Source: Peromyscus leucopus (lineage: Eukaryota; Chordata; Mammalia; Rodentia; Cricetidae). From it: a DNA stretch of 64,000 nucleotides. Position 1 is the first letter of the stretch. The number at the start of each line of letters is the position of its first letter. This document shows positions 52,506 to 62,695 of this stretch, one piece after another. The stretch spans positions 10,168,498 to 10,232,497 of the forward strand of contig NC_051082.1 in assembly GCF_004664715.2 (NCBI RefSeq). Direction: 5' to 3'. The notes beneath the pieces are model-generated. The model did not search any database, had not been told where the DNA came from, and saw only the letters and a list, made by a program, of their open reading frames with translations. The position numbers and the translations under genes are program-made.

Positions 52506-53364
52506 GAAGAGCGGCGACCTGAGAGCCATATAGATCACCAGAGATTGGCGCAGACCACGGAAGAACCAAGTGTCAGTCACAGGAAACTTCTGCTGTGGGC
52601 TCCACTGCCCACTGGAAGATGTGGGCTCCCAGGCATTCCCCAGGCCTGCTGACCATCATCTCCTGCCTGAAGCTTGAAATCATCCTCGAACCCTCACCTC
52701 CCCAGGGGCTTGGTAAAGTTGACTCAGAATCCTCAGATGAATCCTAAAGTCTTTCTACACTGGCCAACTAATCTTGTAAGTAGAAAGCTCCTCCCTGCTG
52801 CCATATCCTTAGTTTGAATCGATGACAAGAATTCACACTTGCTAGAGAGTCAGGAGTGCTTGGAGCCCATCAGTGGACTTGAAGAACCTTCTTGGGTTTT
52901 ATCTGCTAGACCTGCAGCTGAGGAGCAGGGCACAAGTCCTGTGCACCCCCTATTTCTTTTCTTATGTCTTTCTGACAGAAGGGCAGCCTGGCCTTTTAGA
53001 AGCGTCCCCTGTGTCCTAAACGTCCTGCGTCTGTTGGCGGTGAGGGCTTGGAGGTGGAGAGCAGGAGTCGAGGTTGACTTTGGCCCCAGGCTATTTAGAC
53101 ATGAACTCAGAAGAGCAGTTTCCCATCCCTGTGACCCAGCCCAGGTGACTCCGCAGCCCTGCCTTGCACTCTGGCACCAAAGCCACAGTTTCATAACGCT
53201 CTCTTGCTTTCTCTCTGTCTAGTCTTTTTCCTTGGTTGACACCCCCTTGGAGGAACTGTTGGAACATGGTATTTCTAGTTCCCTGTCCTGAATACTCTAG
53301 AAACGCACACCCGGTTGCGGCAACACGTTAATGTGAGCATCTAGCACAAAGTGGGGTATAGCAT
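52506..53364. other. Non-repetitive stretch, no gene seen
   Basis: Opposing 114- and 127-codon frames at 52839-53222 overlap on both strands without domain character. No repeat recognised. Confidence 0.45.
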
Positions 53365-53550
53365 TGATCTGAAGACCTACTATGGGCCAGGCTTTTTCAA
53401 CCATCTTCTTCCGACCCTCACAGTGGTCTTGTACCATTGACTTGACAGCCTATCTATAGGAGTTAAAAAAAAAAATCTCAGTTTTACTGACTTTCTCTTC
53501 CTGGAGGACTGCTAAATGGCAGAGTTGGGATGTAAGGAGCCATCATTGTG
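53365..53550 (-). repeat. MIR SINE with an A-run insertion
   Basis: 'tgaagacctactatgggcca', 'cttccgaccctcacagtggt' and 'aaatggcagagttgggatgt' follow reversed MIR. An 11-A run at 53466-53476 replaces the core region. Confidence 0.68.
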
Positions 53551-54260
53551 TGGGCAACTTCACCCTGGCAGCCTCGGGGAGAAGCAAGATGAACACAAGT
53601 GACTCCTAGACTGTGCTGAAAACCACCTTCCCTGTGACCCCACCCTTGGCCAAGGTCCAGGCTCAATCCCCTAACTCCTCAATGTCTGAAAGTCGGATTA
53701 TCCAGACCACAAACTGACTCACTGGCTCTGGCTGTTGATGGAATTTTTTTTTTTTTTCTGAGAGCAGAACAATGGGAGTATTTGGGGGGTGTCCACTGGG
53801 TGTTGGAACTCATACCACAATGTCACCTGGTTTTGACACAATATCTTCTTGTCATGAATTGGGAAACAGGTTTGCTGTGGATTGGCAGTTAGGGTGAGGA
53901 CAGAGGAGGAACTTGGGAATGTGGGTTTGCCAAATCAGGGTGTGGGAGCGCAGGGTAACCACAGCACATCTTTGAGCGTCTCCAAGTTTAAAGGACAGCA
54001 CTGTCCTGTCGCTGCGCTGTGTGTTCCTCCTCTGTGACACTCTCAAGGTCTCAGGGACGCCTCTTGGGTACCTCCCACCCCAGATAGCTAGGTTGTATAG
54101 TGTTTCCTCAGAAGAGAATTAGGAAACTCTTTCTTGGCAGCAGGGTGGCGTGAAGTGGGACTAGGCCTGTCTGTGAAGGCACCACTCTCAAAACTCCCAC
54201 AACGGTCATAGGAGGTGCCATGGGGCCATGTCAGTGGAAAGGTTAAGAATGTGGGTTCCA
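53551..54260. other. Non-repetitive stretch, no gene seen
   Basis: A 14-T run lies at 53745-53758. No repeat or exon recognised. Confidence 0.45.
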
Positions 54261-54452
54261 GAGCTGGCAGGATGGCTCAGTAGGGAGAGGCGCTGGTGGC
54301 CAACCTAGGTTGGATCCTTGGAGCCTACATGGTGGAAGGTGAGAACTGACTCCCACACCTGTCCTTTGACCTCCACTCATGTGCTGTGGCATCGGGTTCA
54401 CCCCCCCCCCCTGCACTAAAGAAAGAAATGTGAATGAAAAAAAAAACTAAAA
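54261..54452 (+). repeat. B2/B3-type SINE, nearly complete
   Basis: 'gagctggcaggatggctcag', 'gttggatccttggagcctac', 'atggtggaaggtgagaactg' and 'tgtcctttgacctccactca', ending in an A-rich tail 'gaatgaaaaaaaaaact'. Confidence 0.92.
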
Positions 54453-54487
54453 GTAAAGTGATTTGGGAACCAAGACAGTGCTGTGTG

Positions 54488-54489
<2 letters not shown>

Positions 54490-54522
<33 letters not shown>

Positions 54523-54544
54523 GAGATCTATTTTTATTTTTTAC

Positions 54545-54637
<93 letters not shown>

Positions 54638-54757
54638 GTTCCCTAGGAGGTCAGAAGAGGGCATCTAATCCCCTGAGTCACCCAATGAGGGTGTCGGGAA
54701 CTGAACCCAGGTCCTCTGGAAGACCAGTAACCACTCCGTTCTCTTCAGCCCATGGCT
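54490..54757 (-). repeat. B3 SINE with poly-T, TG and GA tracts
   Basis: T run at 54488-54522, TG at 54548-54578 and GA at 54579-54633 form the tail side. The body follows: 'ggtcagaagagggcatctaa', 'cgggaactgaacccaggtcc' and 'agtaaccactccgttctctt'. Three successive simple repeats in one SINE tail is unusual. Confidence 0.93.
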
Positions 54758-54882
54758 GGTGTCAGTGAGGCAGAGACTTGAGATGATGGCTTAAGCGGCT
54801 TAAAGCTGTGTCATGACAGGGGTGGCTACTGCCCGCAGCAGTGTACACACAACCCCAGAGTTGATCTGCTTTCAAGTGTTCT
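54758..54882. other. Short interval, nothing recognised
   Basis: Unique sequence between a B3 and a MIR. Confidence 0.4.
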
Positions 54883-55025
54883 GACTGCCCTCTTAGGAAA
54901 GTCCCTCCCCTGATCTGAACCACGGTGTCCTCGTCAGCAAATGGAGGTAAAATTGACTTTGCCCCTGAGATTAATGTGAAGTTTAAATGTGGTAAACGTA
55001 GGGCGGTGCCTGGTGCACAAGCTTC
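54883..55025 (+). repeat. MIR SINE
   Basis: 'cggtgtcctcgtcagcaaat', 'ggaggtaaaattgactttgc', 'cctgagattaatgtgaagtt' and 'ggtgcctggtgcacaa' follow the MIR 3' half. Confidence 0.78.
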
Positions 55026-55608
55026 CGGTAACACCAGGGAAGAAATCCACCAAGGCAGTGGAGAGACGATGGAACGGCGGAGGTTAGATGCCCCTGGATA
55101 TCTCTGTCTTGGACCCTGTATCCATCCTTGCCTTGGGACTGGGAAGATGCAACATTTTTCTGGGAGTCTTTCAGTCATGGGCTTGACAAAAAACACCAGT
55201 CCCTGCCCAGCTGTTGCTCTACGAGAAAGAGCGGGCCCCACATTCCCCTCTGGCCTGAGGTAACAGAAGTGGCTCCTTTCTGGTCTCCAGCTCAGACCTC
55301 ATGGTAAAAGACACCCAATTCTACCAGCTCCATCTCTCTGTGCTCTTTGGAAGTCTCTAGTAGAGTGTTAACTAAGTGTCCTCTTACGCATGCCTGAAAG
55401 CCAACCCCAGAGGATGGTCTGAGATCAAAGAAGAAAACATCTGTCTGCCTACCTGGGATTTTCTCTCTTGGCCTGGATTTACATTTCAGATTCTCTTTTT
55501 TTTTCTCCTCCTCTTTTTTTTTTCTCTCTCCTCTTTCTGTTTTCACATTTCCTTCCATTTCTTGGCCAGAGGACAATGTTGGATAACATCTTCTTGAACT
55601 TTCTGAGT
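55026..55608. other. Non-repetitive stretch, T/C-rich at 55485-55560
   Basis: No gene. The minus 118-codon frame (55292-55648) is Lys/Glu-rich because it reads the T/C tract backwards. Confidence 0.45.
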
Positions 55609-55625
55609 GCCAGGCTGTTGGTCTT

Positions 55626-55779
55626 TTTTGTTTTGTTTTGTTTTTCAAGACAGGGTTTCTCTGTGTAGCTTTGCGCCTTTCCTGGAACTCGCTTTGGAGA
55701 CCAGGCTGGCCTCGAACTCACAGGGATCCACCTGCCTCTGCCTCCCGAGTGCTGGGATTAAAGGCAGGCGCCACCACCG
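55626..55779 (-). mobile_element. Young B1 SINE with perfect 17-bp target duplication
   Basis: Complete reversed B1: T-rich tail, 'gacagggtttctctgtgtag', 'ctttgcgcctttcctggaac', 'caggctggcctcgaactcac' and 'ctgggattaaaggcaggcgc'. GCCAGGCTGTTGGTCTT flanks it at 55609-55625 and 55780-55796 without mismatch, so the insertion is evolutionarily recent. Confidence 0.97.
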
Positions 55780-55796
55780 GCCAGGCTGTTGGTCTT

Positions 55797-56006
55797 GATG
55801 ACCAGAAGCCACTCGTGGGTCCTATGAGCTTTAATGGAGACTGACTTTCACAGTTTTCTGTCTGGAGAGGATGCAGGATGGGAGGGCAGAACATGGCTCT
55901 TACTTTGAATAAAACTTGGCTGAGTCTGGACTCATTGAGGCACCGTGGGCTCAGCTCAAGGAAGTGAGCAGATATTATGAAGTCCAGACCTAAGACAGAT
56001 GAGCAG
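55797..56006. other. Short non-repetitive interval
   Basis: No gene or repeat recognised before the MaLR element. Confidence 0.4.
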
Positions 56007-57203
56007 TGTCTTAGTTAGGGTGACTGCTGTTGTGATGAAATACCATGGCCAAGATCAAGTTAGGGAGGAAAGGCTTATGCTTCCACATCCCTGTTCATCA
56101 CTGAAGGAAGGCAGGACAGGAACTCAAACAGGGCAGGAACCTGGAGACAGGAGCTGATGCAGAGGCTGTGGAGGGGTGCTGCTCACTGGCTTGTCCTCAT
56201 GACTTACTCAGCCTGCTTTCTTATAGAACCCAGGACCACCAGCCTAGGAATGGCACCACCCCAAATGAGCTGGACTCTCCCTTATAATCATTAATTAAGA
56301 AAATGTCATACAGGCATTGGGATAGCCTGTTCTTATGGAGACATTTTCTTAATTGAAGTACCTTCCCCTCGGGTGATTATAGTTTGTGTCAAGTTTACAT
56401 AAAACTAGCTAGAATAATTGACCCCTTGTCAACTTGACACACAAACACATCACTGTTAAGCCACAACCTTTCCTTTCTTGTTTATCCCCCAAGGTTACCC
56501 ATTAATATAAACATCACAACAAAAACATTTTACAAAATTAAAAAGTTCCCCCAGTCTTTACAAATTCAAGTGCTTTAAAAAATTGAGTCTCTTTGAAAAT
56601 CCAGTCTCTTTTAAAATTCAAAATCTATTTTTAAAAGTTAAAATCTCTCAACTGTAGCCTTCTGTTAAATAAAAAAAAATAGTTTAAAAAATTATGTTTT
56701 TAATTTCAAGAAGGAAAAACCAGGGCACAGTCACAATCAGATCAAAGCAAAACCTACGTCCAACACTGTAAGTAATTTAGTACCCGAGGTCTGGGCTCCA
56801 CTCATGATCCAAAGGGCCTGGGTCACTTCTCCAGCTCTGTCCTCTGCAGCACACACAGCTCATCTTCTAGGCTCAGGCTGGGTCCACTCCACTGCTGCTG
56901 CTGTTCTTGGTGGCCACCTCATGGTACTACATCTCTAAAATCCTGGCATCATCTGTGGCAACTGGGCTGCCCTTTCACCAATAGCCTCTCCTGGGCTCTC
57001 TTCAGGGACGCCAGTCCTACCACACAGTGCCAAGTCTCAGCTGCTCTCCAAGCCTTCAAAACTAATGCCACCTGGGAGACTCTACTTATAAAGTTCATCT
57101 GCCAGCATGAGGTTCAACCTTTGCTACCTCTGGAACATAGTTTCTTTGTTCTGATTCTGAGGAAACACTTCCAGAATACTTCAAATTGATGATGCTGGTC
57201 TCT

Positions 57204-57361
57204 CTCTCCTTTTTGGTTTTTTGAGACAGGGTTTCTTTGTGTAGTTTTGGTGCCTGTCCTGGATCTCGCTCTGTAGACCAGGCTGGCTCGAACTCAGAGA
57301 TCCACCTGGCTCTGCCTCCCAAGTGCTGGGATTAAAGGCATGCTGCCACCACCAGCCAGCT
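57204..57361 (-). mobile_element. B1 SINE nested in the MaLR interior
   Basis: Complete reversed B1 ('gagacagggtttctttgtgt', 'gtagaccaggctggctcgaa', 'ctgggattaaaggcatgctg'). ATGCTGGTCTCT at 57192-57203 and 57362-57373 is an exact 12-bp target duplication, so the B1 entered after the MaLR element. Confidence 0.95.
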
Positions 57362-57746
57362 ATGCTGGTCTCTTCTTAATCACAGCTGATTCTTCAGCCC
57401 CAGAGGACCAGCATCTGTCATCCCAGCAAAGCAAAGGTTTTACTTTAGTGATTCTGGTGTCTTGTTAACCTCGGCTGCTTCTTCAGCCCAGCTGACCAAT
57501 ACCACAGAGTCCTGACTCAAAATATGCAACGGTCCCAATAGAGTCTTTAAGTGACTCTCAAACCTCCCTCTGGAATGTCCCAAGCCAGGCCTCCATCATC
57601 TGCATTTCTCTCCACACTCTTATTTTCCAAGCTCCCACCGAACAGCTCATCAAGGCTGGAAATTTTAATGGCTTTTCTGGACCAAAGTTCCAAACTTCTC
57701 CCACCATTCTCCCCAAAACAATATGGTTGGGTATGTCACAGCAAAA

Positions 57747-57765
57747 CCCCACTAGCCTGGTACCA
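57747..57765 (-). promoter_or_regulatory. Primer-binding site of the MaLR element, tRNA-Leu-like
   Basis: On the minus strand TGGTACCAGGCTAGTGGGG begins 5 bp from the LTR edge. It resembles the complement of a tRNA-Leu 3' end ('tggtaccaggagtggg'), the primer class used by ERVL-group elements, with a small substitution/insertion in the middle. Confidence 0.65.
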
Positions 57766-57849
57766 CTTTCTGTCTTAGTTAGGGTTGTTGTTGCTGCTGT
57801 GATGAAACGTCATGACCAAAAACTCCTGTGATTAGGGGCTGATTCCATT

Positions 57850-58110
57850 TCTTAGAGCTGTGGGACTAAGGGTCTCAGTTCCTCCCTGGGAGCTGGCTGG
57901 AGGCTACTTCAGTGTCCCGTACATGAGGACCTTCTCCTTCTCATCTTTTCTCACCTCTTGATGTGAGTGCATATGTGTGCCACGAGCCCATAAGGAGCCC
58001 AAAGCAAACGGAAGACTGGATTGAGATGTCCAAAGCCCCAAGACAAAATAAACCCTCCATCCTTTGAGCTGTTTCTGTCAGAGAATTGCGAAGGGTAACA
58101 GTTGTCATCC
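57850..58110 (+). repeat. MaLR-type LTR 3' part
   Basis: 'ccatttcttagagctgtggg' may be unrelated, but 'gacaaaataaaccctccatc', 'ctttgagctgtttctgtcag' near 58040-58083 is the polyadenylation end of a rodent MaLR LTR in plus orientation, opposite to the neighbour. Confidence 0.55.
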
Positions 58111-59529
58111 TAATGACATCATCTGGTTTCTGCTTCTCATCCTTCCAGCCCCAGAAGCCTTCTCTCACTAATATATATATAATTTATATACACATATATA
58201 AATGCTGAGGTGAATGGGTGAATATATGGAGTGAGAGTCTCCTGGCATGGCTGAAGTCACAACCAGTTGTTTTTCAATGGCTCCCTACTCTATTTATTAG
58301 AAGCCATTGGCTTAAAGGCAGCAAATACCAAAACACCATGAATAGGAAGAGGTGGGGAGCAATTGGAGATTATCTTAGAAGAATATCAAATGACCTGAAG
58401 GTCACCCCCTATCTTGCCTGCAGACTCCACTAGGGCATTTGCTTGTGAGGGCATCTCTGTGGGACACACAGTAGATGCTTTACGAGGTTGCTTCTACCCC
58501 ACACTTGTCTCCTTCTCCCATTGCACCTGTTACCACAAATCTGGGTATACACATCCGGGAGACATGTTTTTCTGAGTGACTCAGAATCAACTTGAGGGCC
58601 ACTCAGGTTCTGTGGGTTCCTCTCTCCTGCTCCTGCTTTGATGAACACAGTAAGGCAGGAAGCTGACCATAAATAGGATTTCCTCCCCACCCACAGTTCC
58701 CCGGGACTGTAATTCACTCAACTAACCCCTGACATGGTGATGGAACTTCCCCAAACACCTAGCTCACATCCCCTGAGTAATTGATTCACCTGGTACCCTG
58801 GTTCCTGTGAGACACTTCTAACTGAAATAGAATTTCCCTTAAAGAATTAGGTGGGAAGAGCCCAGATGCTAAACCTTCAATGATCCAGGAACTGGCGCTT
58901 CCCATCTCACCTTTCACTAAGTCTCAATTTGTGTATTAAAATAAAACAGCCACGAAATAGCCATTAACTGGTACAAGAGGCCCTAACCCAATACTGCTGT
59001 ACAATTTCTCCCAGTACCTTGGGGGGAAATAATTTCTTATTATTTTTCTATCTACCTCATAAAATGGGGAAGTGATTTAATACACAGCGTGGAAGGCAAT
59101 TGTTTCCAATTGGCCCACTTTGCAGGATGTTTCAAACGCCACCTTCCTCCTTCGCATGGTTCCAATATCCTCTGACACTTTGAAAGGATTCTGGGGAACG
59201 TCACTGCGTGTGGCTTGGGCCCTGGCCTCAGTGTTCCTCTGCAGGGTTTCCCACGTGGCCTCGGTGTTCCTCGGCAGTGTTTCCCACACGTGGGCCCTGA
59301 GAGAATTGCTCAGCTGCCACCTGCAACCGTGTCTCAGACATGAACTCTCCTGGTTTTCTGGCCCATGCTGGTGCATCCAGGAAATGGTCTCGACTTGACT
59401 TAAGTTCATATTATGTTGAAAATATTCAGCTGGGTTCCACGTAGCCTGGTGAGCGAGCCCATTTCAAGGACTGCTGGGGGATGAAGGCCACATGCACAAT
59501 GCCCCAGTGAGTGAGTGATAGGTAATGCT
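58111..59529. other. Repeat-poor interval, no gene seen
   Basis: A (TA)n-rich stretch lies at 58170-58203. About 58790-59110 is AT-rich and repeat-free with 'ctgagtaattgattcacc', 'gccattaactgg', 'caattgtttccaattgg' and CpG-poor text, a possible conserved element. Frames at 59077-59409 on both strands are shadows of each other. Confidence 0.4.
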
Positions 59530-59660
59530 GGCACATGGCTTATGGCTTTCTAAGCACTGGCTATAAACCCCTCTACATATCATGGTTCCCTTATACTTGG
59601 ATTAACCTTATTTGGAAGAAACTTGTGCTGTCTCCATTTTCTCAGATGAGCAAATAGGCA
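59530..59660 (-). repeat. MIR SINE fragment
   Basis: 'ctttctaagcactggctata', 'ttggattaaccttatttgga' and 'tccattttctcagatgagca' are in reversed MIR order. Confidence 0.6.
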
Positions 59661-59744
59661 GTTTTGCTCTTAAGAAGAGAGACAAACTCAGCAATAAATG
59701 GGATGTCTTCATCAAACCCCTGCCCCAGGGTTCAGGGATCTATG

Positions 59745-60118
59745 CTGAGGAGGACGAGGAAGGGGAGAAAGAGGAAGAGGAGGAGGAGAAGAAGAAAAGA
59801 TTGCAAGAGCCAGAGAGATGGATGTGTCTTCCTGACGCATCAGCAGGACTGATGCACATAAGAACTCAGAGACTATGGCAGCATGTGCCAGACCTGCACA
59901 GATTCAAGCCAGATGGGGTCCCAGCATTGAAAGGGGGAAGTGGACACAGGCTCCCACCAATAACCAAGAAGTTATTTGCAATGATACCTGCTGGCAAAAA
60001 AAAAAAAAAAAAAAAAAAAAATGGTTTTCTCCAACTGAGTGTTACTGGGTAGGTCAACAACCTTGCTGGGCAGGCTCCATGTCCAGGAGCAGTTGGCCAA
60101 CATAAAACAAACTCAGTG

Positions 60119-60162
<44 letters not shown>

Positions 60163-60370
60163 ACTCTGTATTTTGGTTTGGCTTTTTTTTTTAAAGTAGT
60201 AATATTTTGCTTGGTTTTTTTTTTTTAGTTTTGGTTTTTTTTTCAGGTATTTTTGTTTTAAGATAGAGAACATAAAGTTGGGTAGGTAGCAAGGAAGAGT
60301 CTGTTGAGGAAAAGGAAATAGCATGATCAAAATACATTGTATGAAAAAATTTAATTAAAAAGCTAAAAAC
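59745..60370 (+). mobile_element. LINE-1 3' UTR (Lx-like), 5'-truncated
   Basis: A GA-rich lead (59750-59800) is followed by the L1 3' UTR order: 'gcaagagccagagagatgga', 'actatggcagcatgtgccag', 'cagattcaagccagatgggg', 'gggaagtggacacaggctcc', 'gcatgatcaaaatacattgt' and a terminal A-rich 'aatttaattaaaaagc'. It contains an internal poly-A (59997-60020) and a TG tract. No ORF2 remains. Confidence 0.87.
60118..60160. repeat. (TG)n microsatellite within the L1 3' UTR
   Basis: About 20 TG units where the L1 3' UTR reads 'actcagtgg...'. It was gained after insertion or was present in the source element. Confidence 0.96.
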
Positions 60371-60937
60371 AAGTATTTCTTTATAAAAAAAAAATCAGAG
60401 CCAATTCTTCTCTTCTGGATAGCTGTCAGGAGTATGGCTAACACAAGAGGTAGGCAATCAAAATGATTGCCAGACTCAGGATGGACCAGTGAAGGCCCCT
60501 CCCCCGCCCCACGATACAATTTTTTTTTTTCCATTGAGTTAGATTCATGAGCTGCTGGCAGCAAAATAGAGTGTTGTGGTAAATGAGGTTTAGGGAATTT
60601 CTCAGAATTTTCAAGTTGTTTCAATTCATCTGAGAGAATGTTCTTGAACTCAGCTGAGCATGGAGTACAGCCACTGGACACCCTTGTCTCCCCAGGGAAC
60701 AAGGGTTCCATTGACATGATGGGACATGCTACTCCAGATGCTTATAATGTTCCAGAAAAATCGACAGATGTTCCCCCACGGTCTTGTAGAATGAAGACAC
60801 AGACCCTCAGCACCTTGGCACCTCGGTGTCCTCGTTTTCCACTCTGTTGGAGCAGGGTCCATAGCTCCACAAGCAAGTCTACAGAGGAATTTCTTCTGAT
60901 GTCAGATGAGCATCCTCAATGTTTGTCTTTTTCTGTT
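60371..60937. other. Non-repetitive stretch, no gene seen
   Basis: Short A and T runs only. The 131-codon plus frame (60638-61033) extends into the next B4 and has no domain. Confidence 0.45.
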
Positions 60938-61174
60938 AATTTTTCTTTGGGACAAGGTCATACACAGTCCAGACTGACCTTGAACTCTATGCAGTCCTTG
61001 GCGACTTTGAACATTGGGGTGGCCTTAAACTAAGGCTCCTCTTGCCTCCATCACCCAAGAGCTGAGTTTACAGGCACATACCACCCTGTCTGGTTTATTA
61101 GGCGATGGGGATGGAACCGAGGGCTTCACACATGCTAGACAAACGCCATCAACTGAGTCACCCTGCAGTCCCCA
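60938..61174 (-). repeat. B4 SINE
   Basis: Reversed B1 half ('tttgggacaaggtcatacac', 'actgaccttgaactctatgc', 'aagagctgagtttacaggca') joined to an ID-like end ('gatggggatggaaccgaggg', 'acatgctagacaaacgccat'). Confidence 0.9.
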
Positions 61175-62209
61175 GAGGAATGTCCTTGAGGGGACAGACG
61201 CCACTCTAGACTCTCTAGTACTCTTTTCTTTGCTAACAAATTTCTAATTTCTTTTAAGGGAACAATAAACCAACCACTTAAAAAAAACCCACCACCAATC
61301 ATTTACTTCAATGTCAGCACACCCCTTTTCTTAGCTAGTGATGAAACTGGCCAAGCCACTGAAATCCAACAGTGGGGGAAATACAGGCAACATCCAGCTA
61401 AAGGCTCTCTGTAAAGATTTTCTTCCCCAATTCAGAAGTTGTTAAGAAGAGAGCTCTTCCCCCCACCCCCCACCCCCCACCCCCAGCCTTCTTCCCTCCC
61501 ACTTTGTATTTTATCTTGTCAGGGCTTGATGGCAATATGGCAGCAGCCACTTTGTGACCATGAGGCTAAGTCCAAGAAAATATCCATGTTGCCCCTGACT
61601 TTACCCATATAAGGCCACTCCAAAGACCCTGGGGCTGTCTCCCATGGGATTCTTGTCACATGAGAAATCTCTCCTCTGTGCACTCGCTTGCTTTCTTCTT
61701 GGGTGCCTAAAAATTCCTGTCTTGGAGGAGAACATATTTCCCCTGAATCCCAATGATGAAATCCAACCCCATCAAGTCTCTCCTGTGTCATCACGGTGAG
61801 ATGTGGCTTCCACCTTTGCACATTGCTCCTTCTGGTCTTGATGAATACTCTTTGGTTCACCACACTTGGCCCAACAGTAGTAGCCTGAAACCTGGGAGCT
61901 AAGAAAAGGGAGCGTTCTGGTTTCCCCCGCAATGGCCAGGCAGTTCGTGATCCGAGTAAGCTACACGAATGAGCCCATCACGGCACAATGGCGTCTTTCA
62001 GCGGGTAGGCAGGGTAGGATAGAAAAGATGGCTTCTGGCTCCTGGGCACGGGGTGGTCGGGATGGAACTCAGAAGACAAGCAATGAGGTCCAGACTAGAG
62101 AGAACAGAGAGACAGCTACTCACTCTCACTCTCAGCAACTCATAATGTTCTGGGAGGGAAATGGACATTGCTTGGATGTTCTCATTTGAACCTACCGTTC
62201 ACTGTTTCA
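61175..62209. other. Non-repetitive stretch, no gene seen
   Basis: A C-rich (CCCCCA)n run lies at 61459-61485. Frames at 61519-61932 (-) and 61932-62189 (+) meet head-to-head but neither has a domain. Confidence 0.45.
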
Positions 62210-62330
62210 GCAGGAAGCTAGCAAGGTGGGGGTTCTCGTCACTGCTTTGCAGATGACACAGTCGGGGAGACGCAGCATGCTACTGGCTTGATGCAGATCT
62301 GGGGCTCACCTTACTAGGATTCATGGTACA
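62210..62330 (-). repeat. MIR-like fragment
   Basis: 'actgctttgcagatgacaca' and 'gcatgctactggcttgatgc' fit a reversed MIR core and downstream part. Strongly diverged. Confidence 0.45.
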
Positions 62331-62504
62331 GAAGCCCACATTTCACTCTACCCTTCTTTATGCGCCTCCACGGGAGTTCTAGAGTTCCCTCTTTACCTAG
62401 TTGGTTGAATCTGGAGGGACCCTGAGCACCCAAGTCAACCCTTTGCCCAGTGCTTACTGTTACAGCAGCAGTAACAAAGGATGCTGACAGGGAGCGGGGC
62501 CGGG

Positions 62505-62695
62505 ATTGATGAGTGCTTACGCCTAGGACAAACATCACACTAATAGCCTCCCTTGAGTTCTCTGGTTGGATGCTCAACACAGACCAAGGAAATGGTTTGG
62601 AGAGATTAAGGGATTTACCCAAGGTCCCGGAACTTGTAAGCCAGGTGTTCAAGCCTAGACCCAGAGCATGTGGACTCTATTCTACTGCCTGAATT
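62505..62695 (-). repeat. MIR SINE, long copy
   Basis: 'gagtgcttacgcctaggaca', 'agagattaagggatttaccc', 'aaggtcccggaacttgtaag', 'caggtgttcaagcctagacc' and 'gcatgtggactctattctac' follow the reversed MIR consensus closely. Confidence 0.85.

Larger units (their letters stand above)
56007..57840 (-). mobile_element. Non-autonomous ERVL-MaLR element (LTR, interior, partial LTR)
   Basis: In minus orientation. Left LTR at about 56007-56413 starts TGTCTTAGTTAGGG and includes 'ctgatgcagaggctgtggag' and 'agcctgctttcttatagaac'. About 1.35 kb of interior follows with no open retroviral frames, as is usual for MaLRs. The second LTR begins TGTCTTAGTTAGGG at 57771 but only about 70 bp match. 'aagggg' on the minus strand beside the left LTR could be the polypurine tract. 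A tRNA-Leu-like primer-binding site lies at 57747-57765 and a B1 is nested inside. It encodes nothing and cannot move by itself. Confidence 0.8.

Noticed and set aside
61932..62189. 85-codon plus-strand frame directly abutting a 137-codon minus-strand frame (divergent gene pair)
   Set aside because: Neither frame has a domain, Kozak-supported conserved start or splice context. The head-to-head arrangement is coincidental.
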